64,000 nt of DNA. Origin: CBFGRV01 sp965651265 (GTDB lineage Bacteria; Bacteroidota; Rhodothermia; Rhodothermales; VXPQ01). The position numbers were made by a program, and so were the translations under genes. The notes beneath the pieces are model-generated. The model searched no databases. It was given only the letters and a program-made list of their open reading frames with translations, and was not told the origin of the DNA. Shown in pieces: positions 1 to 8,098 of the stretch. The stretch lies in contig CBFGRV010000002.1 in assembly GCA_965651265.1 (NCBI GenBank), positions 75,812 to 139,811 of the forward strand, in the 5' to 3' direction. Numbering within the stretch: position 1 is the first letter of the stretch; each line of letters begins with the position of its first letter.

Positions 1-2
1 AT

Positions 3-1112
3 CCTCGCAATGACGATCGAAATTTCGAACGTCTCGTCGAGACATATGCCGGATTGGCCGCTCAGGCTGAAGACGACGCGACGAAGCGAGCCTATTTGGA
101 TTCGGCCCTCGTCGTATTCGATGAAGCCGTGCCGACGCTGAAGGAGCATGGCATCGAAGCCAACGAGCTTCAATGGAAAATCCGCAAGGGTCGATTCCTT
201 CAGGAGCACAGCCCCGTCCTGAGCGACCGGATTGGGGAAGTTTCCGAGACCTATCTCGAGGCGTACGAGTTGGGAGGATGCGAGCTTGATCCCTACTACG
301 TGCGCGTTATCATCGATGGGTACGTTCGATCCGGCGCAAAGCAGGATGCGGTAGAGTTGATGGATGAGGCCGAATCCTGCTACAGCGAGAACGCCGAGAT
401 GATGCAGTACATCACGGAGGTGCGTAATACGCTCTTCCGTTCGCCTGAGGAGCGAATGGCCTTCCTCGAGGATCGCCTCGCGAAGACTCCGGACGACGTA
501 GGAATCGCCTCGGAACTGTTCGATATCTATCTCCGAGCCGGAGAGCGAGCCAAGGCCGCCGAGTTGGGTGAGCGCCTGGCCACGATGGAGAAATCGGCCA
601 AGACGTATCGCATGCTCGGCCAGCTTCACTTGCAGGATGGAGAGGCCGAACGAGCGCTCGAGTACTACGAGCAGGCGCTCGCGATGCCCGACGCGGACAA
701 CACCGTCGCCAGAGACATCCACTTCAATATGGGGATCGCACTACAGCAGATGGGAAGGCTGTCCAATGCGCGTGCGAGTTTCCGAAAAGCACTTGAGGTC
801 GATCCGAACTTCGGGAATGCGTACATCGCAATTGGCGACCTCTACGTGACGGCTGTATCGCAGTGCGGCTCCTTCGAGCCTGAAGATCGAGCCGTTTACT
901 GGCTGGCCGTCGATATGTACGAGAGGGCTAAGGCTGTAGACCCATCCGTTGCGTCGCAGGCCAATCAGAAAATCGCAACCTACCGGGGAAGCTTCCCGAC
1001 CAACGAGAATCTGTTCTTCAAGAACTGGAAGGTTGGAGATTCCTACCGGATCGACTACGGCTGCTACTCGTGGATCGCCCAATCCACCACAGTTCGTCAG
1101 CCCACGTCTTAG
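3..1112 (+). CDS. TPR-repeat protein, 5' end cut by window
   Basis: The reading frame is open from the first bases, so the true start lies upstream of the window. The visible part (about 369 codons) is mostly tetratricopeptide repeats; the clearest TPR units lie in the second half (DNA about 600-850), with typical helix-pair spacing and a run of Ala, Gly, Tyr and Pro at TPR positions. The C-terminal tail, with FFK, a GCYSWI-like segment and TTVR close to the end, is a pattern I know from Bacteroidota TPR proteins. TPR proteins are protein-interaction scaffolds; the partner cannot be told from here. No signal sequence can be assessed because the N-terminus is missing. An intrinsic terminator follows the stop codon, so this is the last gene of its transcript. 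Confidence 0.85.
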   Translation, partial: PRNDDRNFERLVETYAGLAAQAEDDATKRAYLDSALVVFDEAVPTLKEHGIEANELQWKIRKGRFLQEHSPVLSDRIGEVSETYLEAYELGGCELDPYYVRVIIDGYVRSGAKQDAVELMDEAESCYSENAEMMQYITEVRNTLFRSPEERMAFLEDRLAKTPDDVGIASELFDIYLRAGERAKAAELGERLATMEKSAKTYRMLGQLHLQDGEAERALEYYEQALAMPDADNTVARDIHFNMGIALQQMGRLSNARASFRKALEVDPNFGNAYIAIGDLYVTAVSQCGSFEPEDRAVYWLAVDMYERAKAVDPSVASQANQKIATYRGSFPTNENLFFKNWKVGDSYRIDYGCYSWIAQSTTVRQPTS

Positions 1113-1170
1113 CGCAACGCCGCTCGTCGCACCACCTGCGACAACGACCTGGCGTCGAATGAATCGGAAG

Positions 1171-1206
1171 AGCGCCGGTGAGCACATACTCTCCGGCGCT
1201 TTTTTC
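1171..1206 (+). terminator. Rho-independent terminator after the TPR gene
   Basis: AGCGCCGG at 1171-1178 pairs perfectly with CCGGCGCT at 1193-1200, followed at once by a run of T residues. This is the only textbook intrinsic terminator I can see in the window. Confidence 0.85.
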
Positions 1207-1268
1207 ATCGCGACCCGCCTACCTTGCCATTACCAGCCCGGATGGCGAATTTGTCGCGTTCTGACGTG

Positions 1269-1284
1269 CCCTGGTGAACCAGGG
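1269..1284. promoter_or_regulatory. Perfect dyad upstream of eno
   Basis: CCCTGGT-GA-ACCAGGG is a perfect 7+7 dyad with a 2-nt spacer, about 43 nt before the eno start. The spacer is too short for a stable RNA hairpin, so if functional it is more likely a protein-binding dyad. No convincing -35/-10 pair was identified beside it; the role is inference. Confidence 0.3.
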
Positions 1285-1326
1285 GGTACGGCCATACAGG
1301 CTTCGAGGAAGAAGAGCAATTAATAC

Positions 1327-2619
1327 ATGCGCATAGAACGAGTAGTAGCCCGGCAGATACTGGATAGCCGGGGCAATCCGACCGTAGAGGTCGATGTCAC
1401 GACCGATGATGGCGTGCTGGGACGAGCGGCCGTGCCCAGCGGCGCATCAACGGGCGAGCACGAAGCTGTAGAACTCCGTGACGGCGATAGCGACGTCTAC
1501 CTGGGCAGAGGCGTACTGAAGGCCGTTAAGAACGTCAACGAGACGATCGCGCAGGAGGTCGTTGGCTTCGACGTACTCGATCAGGTCGGAATCGATGACC
1601 TCCTCGTCGATCTCGATGGTACCGACAACAAAGGGCGGCTGGGCGCCAATGCCATTCTGGGCGTATCTCTCGCTGTGGCCAAGGCGGGTGCCGCTACTGT
1701 GGGGCTCCCTCTATATCGCTACATCGGTGGAACGGCTGCCAGTACGCTCCCCGTGCCCATGATGAACATCATCAATGGCGGGCATCATGCGGACAACAGC
1801 GTCGACATGCAGGAGTTCATGGTGATGCCGGTCGGCGCAAGCTCTTTTGCGGAGGCGCTTCGCATCGGTACCGAGATCTTTCATACGCTGAAGCGCGTCC
1901 TGAAAGGAAAGGGGTACAACACGGCCGTCGGCGATGAGGGCGGCTTCGCACCGAATCTTCGCTCGAATGACGAGGCCGTCGAGGTCATCCTCGAGGCCAT
2001 CGAGCAGGCCGGGTATGAGCCTGGACGCGATGTCTACCTCGCTCTTGATCCGGCAACGAGTGAAATGTATCGCGACGGGCACTACGTCTTTTGGAAAAGC
2101 GACCCCGGCCGCAAGCGAACACCCGACGAGATGATCGCCTTCTGGGAAAGCTGGGTCGATCAGTACCCCATCATCTCGATCGAGGATCTCATGGCCGAAG
2201 ACGACTGGGATGGTTGGGCCGCCGTTACGGAAGCGCTGGGAGATCGTGTCCAACTTGTGGGCGACGACCTGTTCGTGACCAACACCGATCGCCTGCAGCG
2301 TGGCATTTCGGAAGGGACGGCCAATTCAATACTCATCAAACTCAACCAGATAGGGACGCTCACTGAGACGCTGCAGGCCATAGAGCTGGCGCATACGCAC
2401 GGCTACACGAGCGTCATCAGCCATCGGTCCGGCGAAACCGAGGACACGACCATCGCAGATCTGGCAGTCGCCACGAACGCAGGCCAGATAAAGACGGGAT
2501 CCGCCAGCCGCAGCGACCGTGTCGCCAAATACAATCAGCTTCTTCGGATCGAGGAATTTCTCGGCCGCACCGCATCATTTCCGGGCGTTGATGCCTTCCA
2601 TCTCGCCTCGAAAGAGTAG
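1327..2619 (+). CDS. eno: Enolase
   Basis: Converts 2-phosphoglycerate to phosphoenolpyruvate in the cytoplasm. At 430 aa it has normal bacterial length and all key residues are visible: GDEGG with catalytic E204, magnesium ligands D241, E286 and D313, catalytic K338 inside the enolase signature (335-348, ILIKLNQIGTLTET), and the S365-H366-R367 substrate loop followed by the conserved GSASRSDRVAKYNQL block. The ATG at 1327 follows a purine-rich GAGGAAGAAG stretch. It lies downstream of a terminator and is followed after 3 nt by an ftsB-like gene, an eno-ftsB arrangement found in many bacteria. Confidence 0.98.
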   Translation: MRIERVVARQILDSRGNPTVEVDVTTDDGVLGRAAVPSGASTGEHEAVELRDGDSDVYLGRGVLKAVKNVNETIAQEVVGFDVLDQVGIDDLLVDLDGTDNKGRLGANAILGVSLAVAKAGAATVGLPLYRYIGGTAASTLPVPMMNIINGGHHADNSVDMQEFMVMPVGASSFAEALRIGTEIFHTLKRVLKGKGYNTAVGDEGGFAPNLRSNDEAVEVILEAIEQAGYEPGRDVYLALDPATSEMYRDGHYVFWKSDPGRKRTPDEMIAFWESWVDQYPIISIEDLMAEDDWDGWAAVTEALGDRVQLVGDDLFVTNTDRLQRGISEGTANSILIKLNQIGTLTETLQAIELAHTHGYTSVISHRSGETEDTTIADLAVATNAGQIKTGSASRSDRVAKYNQLLRIEEFLGRTASFPGVDAFHLASKE

Positions 2620-2622
2620 CCT

Positions 2623-2985
2623 ATGAGACAGCATCGAACGAAGAAGAGCTCGCACTGGACGAGGCTCGGCCGATCCATGCTGCCGATCCCGCTCACCACC
2701 GAGGAGAAGCGTCGCCTCCGGAATCGTATCATTGCGTCTGCCTTACTCCTGCTCGGTGTCTGGATCACTTTCTTCGACAGCCACAGCCTCATCAAACGAA
2801 TCTCATGGCATCGGGAACATGCCGATCTCGTGGAAGCCAATGCGAAGCTTCGGGCCGAGATCGAGCGCCTCGAGGGAGAAGTGGCCAAGGGGCTGTCGGA
2901 TGAGGTCGTGGAGCGTATCGCGCGGGAGGAATACGGAATGCGACGACCCGGCGAGACGGTGTACCGGATCGCCGAAGCGGATTGA
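2623..2985 (+). CDS. ftsB: FtsB/DivIC-type septum formation initiator
   Basis: Small bitopic division protein of 120 aa. It has a short basic cytoplasmic N-terminus, one membrane helix at about residues 36-51, a periplasmic coiled coil at about 60-90 with heptad-spaced Leu, Ile and Val, and the family C-terminal block ERIAREEYGMRRPGETVYRI (97-116). FtsB/DivIC proteins join FtsL and FtsQ in the septal ring and help activate septal wall synthesis. The gene starts 3 nt after the eno stop, so the two are almost certainly co-transcribed. The family assignment is good; whether it is closer to FtsB or DivIC cannot be settled by eye. Confidence 0.88.
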   Translation: MRQHRTKKSSHWTRLGRSMLPIPLTTEEKRRLRNRIIASALLLLGVWITFFDSHSLIKRISWHREHADLVEANAKLRAEIERLEGEVAKGLSDEVVERIAREEYGMRRPGETVYRIAEAD

Positions 2986-3025
2986 TCCAGGCATGCCGAG
3001 CATCTGCAGTTAGTCGATTCGATCA

Positions 3026-4054
3026 ATGCCGGGCGATTTCGCAACGTCATCTCCGCAGAAGCGCATCGAGCCACGATTCGCCATTGGGGTGGATCTGGGC
3101 GGCACGATGATAAAGGCGGCCATCGTTGAACGCGATCGGGGGCTCGTCACTGAGATGTCTGTTGAGACGGAGGCAGAACACGGCCCTGAGCATGTGCTGG
3201 ATCGCGTTGCGGACGTGATCCGCCAGATTCAGGATCAGTCGCCGGAGTATCCCATCGACGGCGTTGGGATCGGCGCCCCCGGCGTAATCAATTGGGAGCG
3301 TACGACCGTCATCTATCCTCCCAACCTGCCGGGCTGGGAGATCATCAACTTGCGCGAGGCCCTCGGAAGGCGCCTGGGCGATGGACTGACCGTCTTCGTG
3401 GAGAACGACGCGAACCTTGCCGCCCTCGGTTCGGCATATCACGGCGCAGGACGCCCGTTTTCATCCTTTATCATGATCACGCTGGGGACGGGTGTGGGGG
3501 GCGCAATCATATACAACAATCAGATCTTCCGAGGGACTACTGGAGGCGCGGGTGAGATCGGTCATACCACCATCGATTTCGACGGACCCGTCGACCGTTA
3601 CGGCATCGGTGGAGCCGTGGAAGCCTACCTGGGACAGCGATTCCTCTCGCGCTACGCTCGTTACCGGCTCCTCAGCCGTCCCGAAAGTAGCATCCACAAG
3701 GTAGCCGGCGAAGACCTCGTGGACCTCACTCCCCTCATGCTGTATGAGGCAGCGCGCGACGGCGACGAGATGTCGCGCAGAATCCTGGCCTGGGCAGGAC
3801 ATAAGCTGGGGGTGGCACTGGGCTCCGCCGTTAATCTGCTGGATATCCGAAAGATCGTCGTTGGAGGAGGGCTCTCCGCGGCCGGAGAGTTCATTCTGGA
3901 GCCGGCTCGACAATCGATTCAGGATTATGTCATGCCGGACCACCGCGATGACGTCGAGATCATTCGCGAAACCCTCGGTAACGAGGCCGGTATGCTCGGG
4001 GCGGCTCATCTCGTCTTCCAGTTCATGGATTCGCAGGCCGTGGCAGCCGACTAG
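3026..4054 (+). CDS. ROK-family sugar kinase (glucokinase-like) lacking the zinc cysteines
   Basis: A 342-aa ROK kinase, probably phosphorylating glucose or a related sugar with ATP. Visible motifs are the phosphate-1 loop DLGGT (23-27), ENDAN with catalytic D128 (126-130), the TLGTGVGG phosphate-2 segment (152-159) and GEIGH with H180. The usual ROK zinc motif CxCGxxGC is absent: the aligned stretch at 190-197 reads D-x-Y-G-x-x-G-A, so all three cysteines are gone while the following E-A-Y is kept. I believe this variant occurs in other Bacteroidota-like ROK proteins, so it need not mean loss of activity. There is no DNA-binding N-terminal domain, so this is a kinase and not a ROK repressor. 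It lies 40 nt after ftsB on the same strand. Confidence 0.9.
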   Translation: MPGDFATSSPQKRIEPRFAIGVDLGGTMIKAAIVERDRGLVTEMSVETEAEHGPEHVLDRVADVIRQIQDQSPEYPIDGVGIGAPGVINWERTTVIYPPNLPGWEIINLREALGRRLGDGLTVFVENDANLAALGSAYHGAGRPFSSFIMITLGTGVGGAIIYNNQIFRGTTGGAGEIGHTTIDFDGPVDRYGIGGAVEAYLGQRFLSRYARYRLLSRPESSIHKVAGEDLVDLTPLMLYEAARDGDEMSRRILAWAGHKLGVALGSAVNLLDIRKIVVGGGLSAAGEFILEPARQSIQDYVMPDHRDDVEIIRETLGNEAGMLGAAHLVFQFMDSQAVAAD

Positions 4055-4057
4055 TGC

Positions 4058-4080
4058 ACCGGCATGCCCTTTGTGCCGGT
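4058..4080 (+). terminator. Possible hairpin after the ROK kinase gene
   Basis: ACCGGCA (4058-4064) and TGCCGGT (4074-4080) form a perfect 7-bp stem with a 9-nt loop just behind the stop codon. There is no T tract, so termination is only a possibility. Confidence 0.3.
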
Positions 4081-4143
4081 TCGCGAAGTGCTTACGCCAT
4101 CTTACCAACCCTCTCCTTGTTCCTCTTGTCTTCTTGCTGAGGA

Positions 4144-6918
4144 ATGGCGCCGGCTCATCGTGTCATAGCCTTCTTGCTGTTGAGCGTCTGGACGATTCCT
4201 GCGGCGGCTCAGGACACGGATCAGCCGCAAACGCTGCCGCATCCCGCCGATACCTCGGCTGCGGACACGACCGGGCAAGTCGTGGGCGTCCTCGGGCCCC
4301 CGGCAGATACACTTCTGGCGGACCCTGAAGCGGTTCGGCCTCCGCCTACGCGCTCGGGCGATGGTGGGCTCGACGAGACCGTTCAATTTTCCGCGACCGA
4401 TTCGCTCATCATCCAGTTCGATGAAGATGGAGATGTGGGAAGTCTCTTCGGCAACGCGCGAGTTGTATCTGGAGATGCGACGTTGCAGGCTTACCAGGTC
4501 GACATCCTGTTCGAAATCGATGAGCTCCGAGCTCGCGGGCTCCGCAGCGATACGGGGTTCGTGGGTAGACCGCAGTTCTCACAGGGAAGTGAGTCGTTCA
4601 CGGGCACGGAGTTGGCATTCAATCTCGAGACGGAGAGAGGCCGGGTCGTCGAGGCGCAGACCGGGATCGAGGAGGGATTTATTCGGGCCGGTGTGGTGAA
4701 GGTGGATCGAGACAGCGTCATCTACATCGCCAACGGCGTCTACACCACCTGTGAGTGTGTTGAGGATCCATCCTACACGCTTAGATCCGACAAAATGAAG
4801 ATCGTCGATCAGGAATGGATCTACACCGGGCCTATTCAGCTGTACATCTTCAACATCCCCACTCCTCTCTGGCTGCCTTTCGGCTTTCTACCCGCACGGG
4901 AAGGCCGGCGAAGTGGTCCCCTGCCCCCGCAATACGGTGAGGACGAGCGTGGATTCTATCTGCGGAATTGGGGATGGTACCAGGCCATCAGTGAGTATCT
5001 CGATGCACAGGTTCAGTTTGGCCTATGGACAAAGGGCAGCTGGCAGGTGAGTCCGCAGATGCGCTACGCGCGCCGGTACAGGTACCGCGGCAGCGTCGGA
5101 TTCGATTACGTCCGGAATCGCAGCGGCGAACGTGGCGACCCGACCTTCAGCGCCTATGGCACGGGCCGCATCCGGTGGAATCATAACCAGGAGCTCAGCC
5201 CCACGTCGCGGCTGAACGCCGATGTCGATCTATCCTCATCGAGTTACCTCCGGACCTCGTCGGAGCAGTACGATGATCGCGTGCGCCAGACCATACAATC
5301 CAGTATCGGGTACAGCAAGAATTGGCGAAGTTCGGGGCGCAGCCTCTCGCTCAACTCGAGTCACCGGCAAAACCTCGCCAACCGCAGCGTCAACATCACA
5401 CTTCCCAGCCTCCGTTTCACGCAAAGCACGAGAACGCCGTTCGCGCGCGAGCGGGCCGTCGGGGGCCAGCGCTGGTACGAGCGCATCCAATACGATTACA
5501 GTGGATCGCTCGAAAACAGGTACGCCTTCGTTCCTTCCCTGCAGGATTCGGCGGCCGCAGATATCTCCTGGTACGAGGCCCTCTTCTCGCCTTCCAAATA
5601 CAGGCGCGCCACGGGCCGCGATCAGCCCTTCGATTTCCGCGCGAGTCATCGCGTAGGAAGCAGCGCCAGCTTCTCCATCAATCGGATACCCGTCATCAAC
5701 AAGCGAATCCGACTGAACCTCGCTCCCAATCTTAACTACACGGAGGACTGGTTCATCCAGACGACGGAGCGCCGGCTAGACCCGGACTCCACCGTCGCGG
5801 AGGTAACGAATCCTGGCTTCTTCGCTCTTCGCCAGTTCACAACCGGGGTCTCGGCCAATACCACGTTCTACGGCCTATTCCCTGTCGCGATCGGGCCATT
5901 CCAGGGTCTGCGCCATACCGTGCGCCCATCCGTGAGCTTCAGTTATCGCCCCGACTTCTACGATGACTTTTGGGGTTACACCGACACCTACGTAGACGCC
6001 AATGGGAATGTAGTTCGATACGCGCGTGTAAGCGGGGTAAGTCAGGGAAAGCAGAAGGCGCTGAGCCTCAGCGTCGATAACGTCTTCGAGACGAAGCATG
6101 TGCGCGTGGACACAACGGGCGAAACCCGATCGCGAACGGTGCCTTTGCTCAATGTGTCGGCGAACACGAGCTACAATTTTGCGCGCGAGGAATTCAAGCT
6201 GGCGCCCATCAATGTTACGGCACGCACACGCATCGCGGAGCAGTTCAATCTTCGCATGTCATCGACCTTCTCTCCCTATGCCCTCGATGAGTCCCGGAGC
6301 GCGGAAATCGATAGATATCTGATCTCTGGGAATTTCTTGACTCCGGTCCGCCTGACGCGTGCGAACATTAGCCTGAATACCCGCTTTCAGAGTGCGCGCC
6401 GCGGCGAAAGCCGGCCGTATGCACCGCCGGGCATGACGATGGCCGGTGCTCCGCTCGGGCCTCCGGGCCAGCCGGGACTGGATATGGGAGATCCCCTCGG
6501 CGCCGGTGGTACGCCCTACTACAATACGTCCCTCGGCTACGCCGACTTTGCGATTCCGTGGTCGCTAACCCTCGACATCACCTACAATTATCAGTTTCTG
6601 CTGGCGACGCCCGGCCGATCCGCAGGGCCGGATCATACGGCTACGATCAATACCGGCTTTGACTTCAATCTTACCCCAAACTGGAAGGTACAGGGCCGGT
6701 CGGGCTATGATTTCGAGCGGCAGGAGCTCGTCTACACCAGCCTCAGCATCCTGAGGGATTTCGAATGCTGGGAAATGGCGATCAACTGGGTGCCCTTCGG
6801 CCCTTATCAGTCGTATAGCTTTGATCTGCATGTGAAGAGCGGGGCCCTGCGGGACATCCTACGATTGCGCCAGCCCAGGGAAGATGTGCGCGGGCGTTTC
6901 AGCAATCTCTTAAATTAG
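4144..6918 (+). CDS. lptD: LptD/OstA-like outer-membrane protein
   Basis: A 924-aa protein with a signal peptide (cleavage after about A22), a low-complexity linker, an OstA/LptA-like N-terminal region (about 80-180) and a long C-terminal beta-barrel rich in alternating hydrophobic and aromatic residues. The block from about 200 on, with a YTTC-x-C pair (C203, C205) and the TPLWLPFGFLP and RGFYLRN motifs, is typical of Bacteroidota LptD. A late FECWEM supplies C875. LptD inserts lipopolysaccharide into the outer leaflet, and E. coli LptD needs disulfides, so the three cysteines are of interest. A Gly/Pro/Met-rich insertion at about 759-794 is probably a surface loop. The ATG is preceded by CTGAGGA. 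A permease of the same pathway lies further on at 10427. Confidence 0.9.
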   Translation: MAPAHRVIAFLLLSVWTIPAAAQDTDQPQTLPHPADTSAADTTGQVVGVLGPPADTLLADPEAVRPPPTRSGDGGLDETVQFSATDSLIIQFDEDGDVGSLFGNARVVSGDATLQAYQVDILFEIDELRARGLRSDTGFVGRPQFSQGSESFTGTELAFNLETERGRVVEAQTGIEEGFIRAGVVKVDRDSVIYIANGVYTTCECVEDPSYTLRSDKMKIVDQEWIYTGPIQLYIFNIPTPLWLPFGFLPAREGRRSGPLPPQYGEDERGFYLRNWGWYQAISEYLDAQVQFGLWTKGSWQVSPQMRYARRYRYRGSVGFDYVRNRSGERGDPTFSAYGTGRIRWNHNQELSPTSRLNADVDLSSSSYLRTSSEQYDDRVRQTIQSSIGYSKNWRSSGRSLSLNSSHRQNLANRSVNITLPSLRFTQSTRTPFARERAVGGQRWYERIQYDYSGSLENRYAFVPSLQDSAAADISWYEALFSPSKYRRATGRDQPFDFRASHRVGSSASFSINRIPVINKRIRLNLAPNLNYTEDWFIQTTERRLDPDSTVAEVTNPGFFALRQFTTGVSANTTFYGLFPVAIGPFQGLRHTVRPSVSFSYRPDFYDDFWGYTDTYVDANGNVVRYARVSGVSQGKQKALSLSVDNVFETKHVRVDTTGETRSRTVPLLNVSANTSYNFAREEFKLAPINVTARTRIAEQFNLRMSSTFSPYALDESRSAEIDRYLISGNFLTPVRLTRANISLNTRFQSARRGESRPYAPPGMTMAGAPLGPPGQPGLDMGDPLGAGGTPYYNTSLGYADFAIPWSLTLDITYNYQFLLATPGRSAGPDHTATINTGFDFNLTPNWKVQGRSGYDFERQELVYTSLSILRDFECWEMAINWVPFGPYQSYSFDLHVKSGALRDILRLRQPREDVRGRFSNLLN

Positions 6919-7269
6919 CGCCCGCTTAAGTAAGCGATTGAAAGAGAAGGGCCTCATGCTGCGCCGAAATCGAGCACATCGGCACCATAGTTGAGGTAAC
7001 CGGATCGTGTTTGTTCGCCGAGTAGACAACCGGTATTTTATTCCACGCCGGCCGAGAGCGGGCTGAGCCGGTGTGAGTGGGCTTAAAGCGGGCTAAGAAG
7101 TGCCTCACAGCCAAGAGCCTTGCCCCGGAAACCCGCCCGGCCACCGGCCATATAAACTTGCCTCGCGGCGCCGCGGTGCACCGAAATCATAAGACTGCAT
7201 TTGCCACCCATCATACACACGAGGAAGGGACATTAGACAGCATGTGCCGTCAATGACCCTTTAGCCTGC
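6919..7269. other. 351-bp gap without a recognised gene
   Basis: It starts with a short inverted repeat (CGCTTA-AG-TAAGCG, 6923-6936) after lptD and has TATAAA at 7151-7156 that could belong to a promoter for the next gene. I compared it by eye with tRNA, tmRNA, 6S and RNase P RNA hallmarks on both strands and found none. The one minus-strand frame in it does not look like a protein. Confidence 0.5.
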
Positions 7270-7605
7270 ATGATACCACACGGCTTAAATGCGATCCGTC
7301 ACCGCCTTCGCCGCGCTGCAAGCGATGAATCGCGGCAAACCGGCCGTGATCTTTCGCTCGCCCGCCGCCTGTATGCGACCTTCGAGCGGGATCTGAAGCT
7401 CGCCGAGATTCAGGGCATCCATTTCTACGTCCAGAACGGCGTGGTCACTCTCTACGGGACCGTGCGCACGGACCTCGACCGCGAACTACTCGTTTCGCTC
7501 GTTCGTGAGATTCCGGGCGTCAAAGGCGTCGTCGCCCACCTTCAGCTCGTCGACTCACGCTTCCAGGAGACGGCCGACGTCAACGACGATTTAGACCTCG
7601 GCTAG
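7270..7605 (+). CDS. BON-domain protein
   Basis: A 111-aa protein whose residues 30-94 form a BON domain: a helix rich in Ala and Leu, then IHFYVQNGVVTLYGTV and REIPGVKGVVAHLQLV, the usual pattern of two beta-strand segments around a helix with conserved glycines. BON domains bind membranes or lipids and occur in osmotic-stress and secretin-associated proteins. There is no signal peptide, so it may be cytoplasmic or attached to another component. No Shine-Dalgarno is visible before the ATG and the start could be slightly further in. It converges on the GNAT gene with a 1-nt gap. The function is otherwise unknown. Confidence 0.8.
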   Translation: MIPHGLNAIRHRLRRAASDESRQTGRDLSLARRLYATFERDLKLAEIQGIHFYVQNGVVTLYGTVRTDLDRELLVSLVREIPGVKGVVAHLQLVDSRFQETADVNDDLDLG

Positions 7606-7606
7606 C

Positions 7607-8044
7607 CTAGTCCGCCTTCCGGACCCAGGCATTCTCGACTCGCTTGAACCCCAGGTGCTCGTAGTATCCCGATGAAATGTCGGAATCCCGTAGCACCAGT
7701 TCGGTGCCCTTACATCGCTCAAGGACGGCATTGATAAGGGCTTTGCCCACGCCCAATCTCTGAACGTCAGGCTCTACGGCGAGGTCGCACAGGTAGCTGT
7801 AAAGCACACCATCCGTCAGCACGCGCGCAATGCCCGCGAGGTGGCCCTCGTGCCACGCCGTGAGCACGAGCGAGGCATTCTCGAACATCGACCAGGTCCG
7901 GCTCGGATCACCGGCGGGGCGCAGCAGGGGCGCCCTACGATATAGCGTCTGTATTCTCGACGGAGTCAGTCCATCGAGACCTTCTCGAATCTCGAGGTTC
8001 TCGATTTTCGAATGTCGTTCGCGCTCGTGAGTGAGCCTCGCCAT
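7607..8044 (-). CDS. GNAT-family N-acetyltransferase
   Basis: A 145-aa single-domain GNAT protein. Motif A is clear at about 86-106 (DLAVEPDVQRLGVGKALI), with the acetyl-CoA pyrophosphate loop Q95-R-L-G-V-G100, and the C-terminal GYYEHLGFKRV is the usual motif B with its tyrosine. GNAT enzymes move an acetyl group from acetyl-CoA to an amine; the substrate cannot be predicted. An AGGAG lies 8 nt before the ATG, which supports this start. Its neighbours give no pathway clue. Confidence 0.88.
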   Translation of the reverse strand: MARLTHERERHSKIENLEIREGLDGLTPSRIQTLYRRAPLLRPAGDPSRTWSMFENASLVLTAWHEGHLAGIARVLTDGVLYSYLCDLAVEPDVQRLGVGKALINAVLERCKGTELVLRDSDISSGYYEHLGFKRVENAWVRKAD

Positions 8045-8098
8045 CTCTGAAACTCCTGATTTTGAAATGCTCAGCCTAGCGACCCTGGCATCTCCGCA

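Noticed and set aside
741..1208. Long minus-strand frame opposite the TPR gene
   Set aside because: It is a high-GC shadow of the TPR gene and would run through the terminator stem.
6926..7144. Minus-strand 72-codon frame in the gap after lptD
   Set aside because: Composition is not protein-like, there is no ribosome binding site and no recognisable motif.
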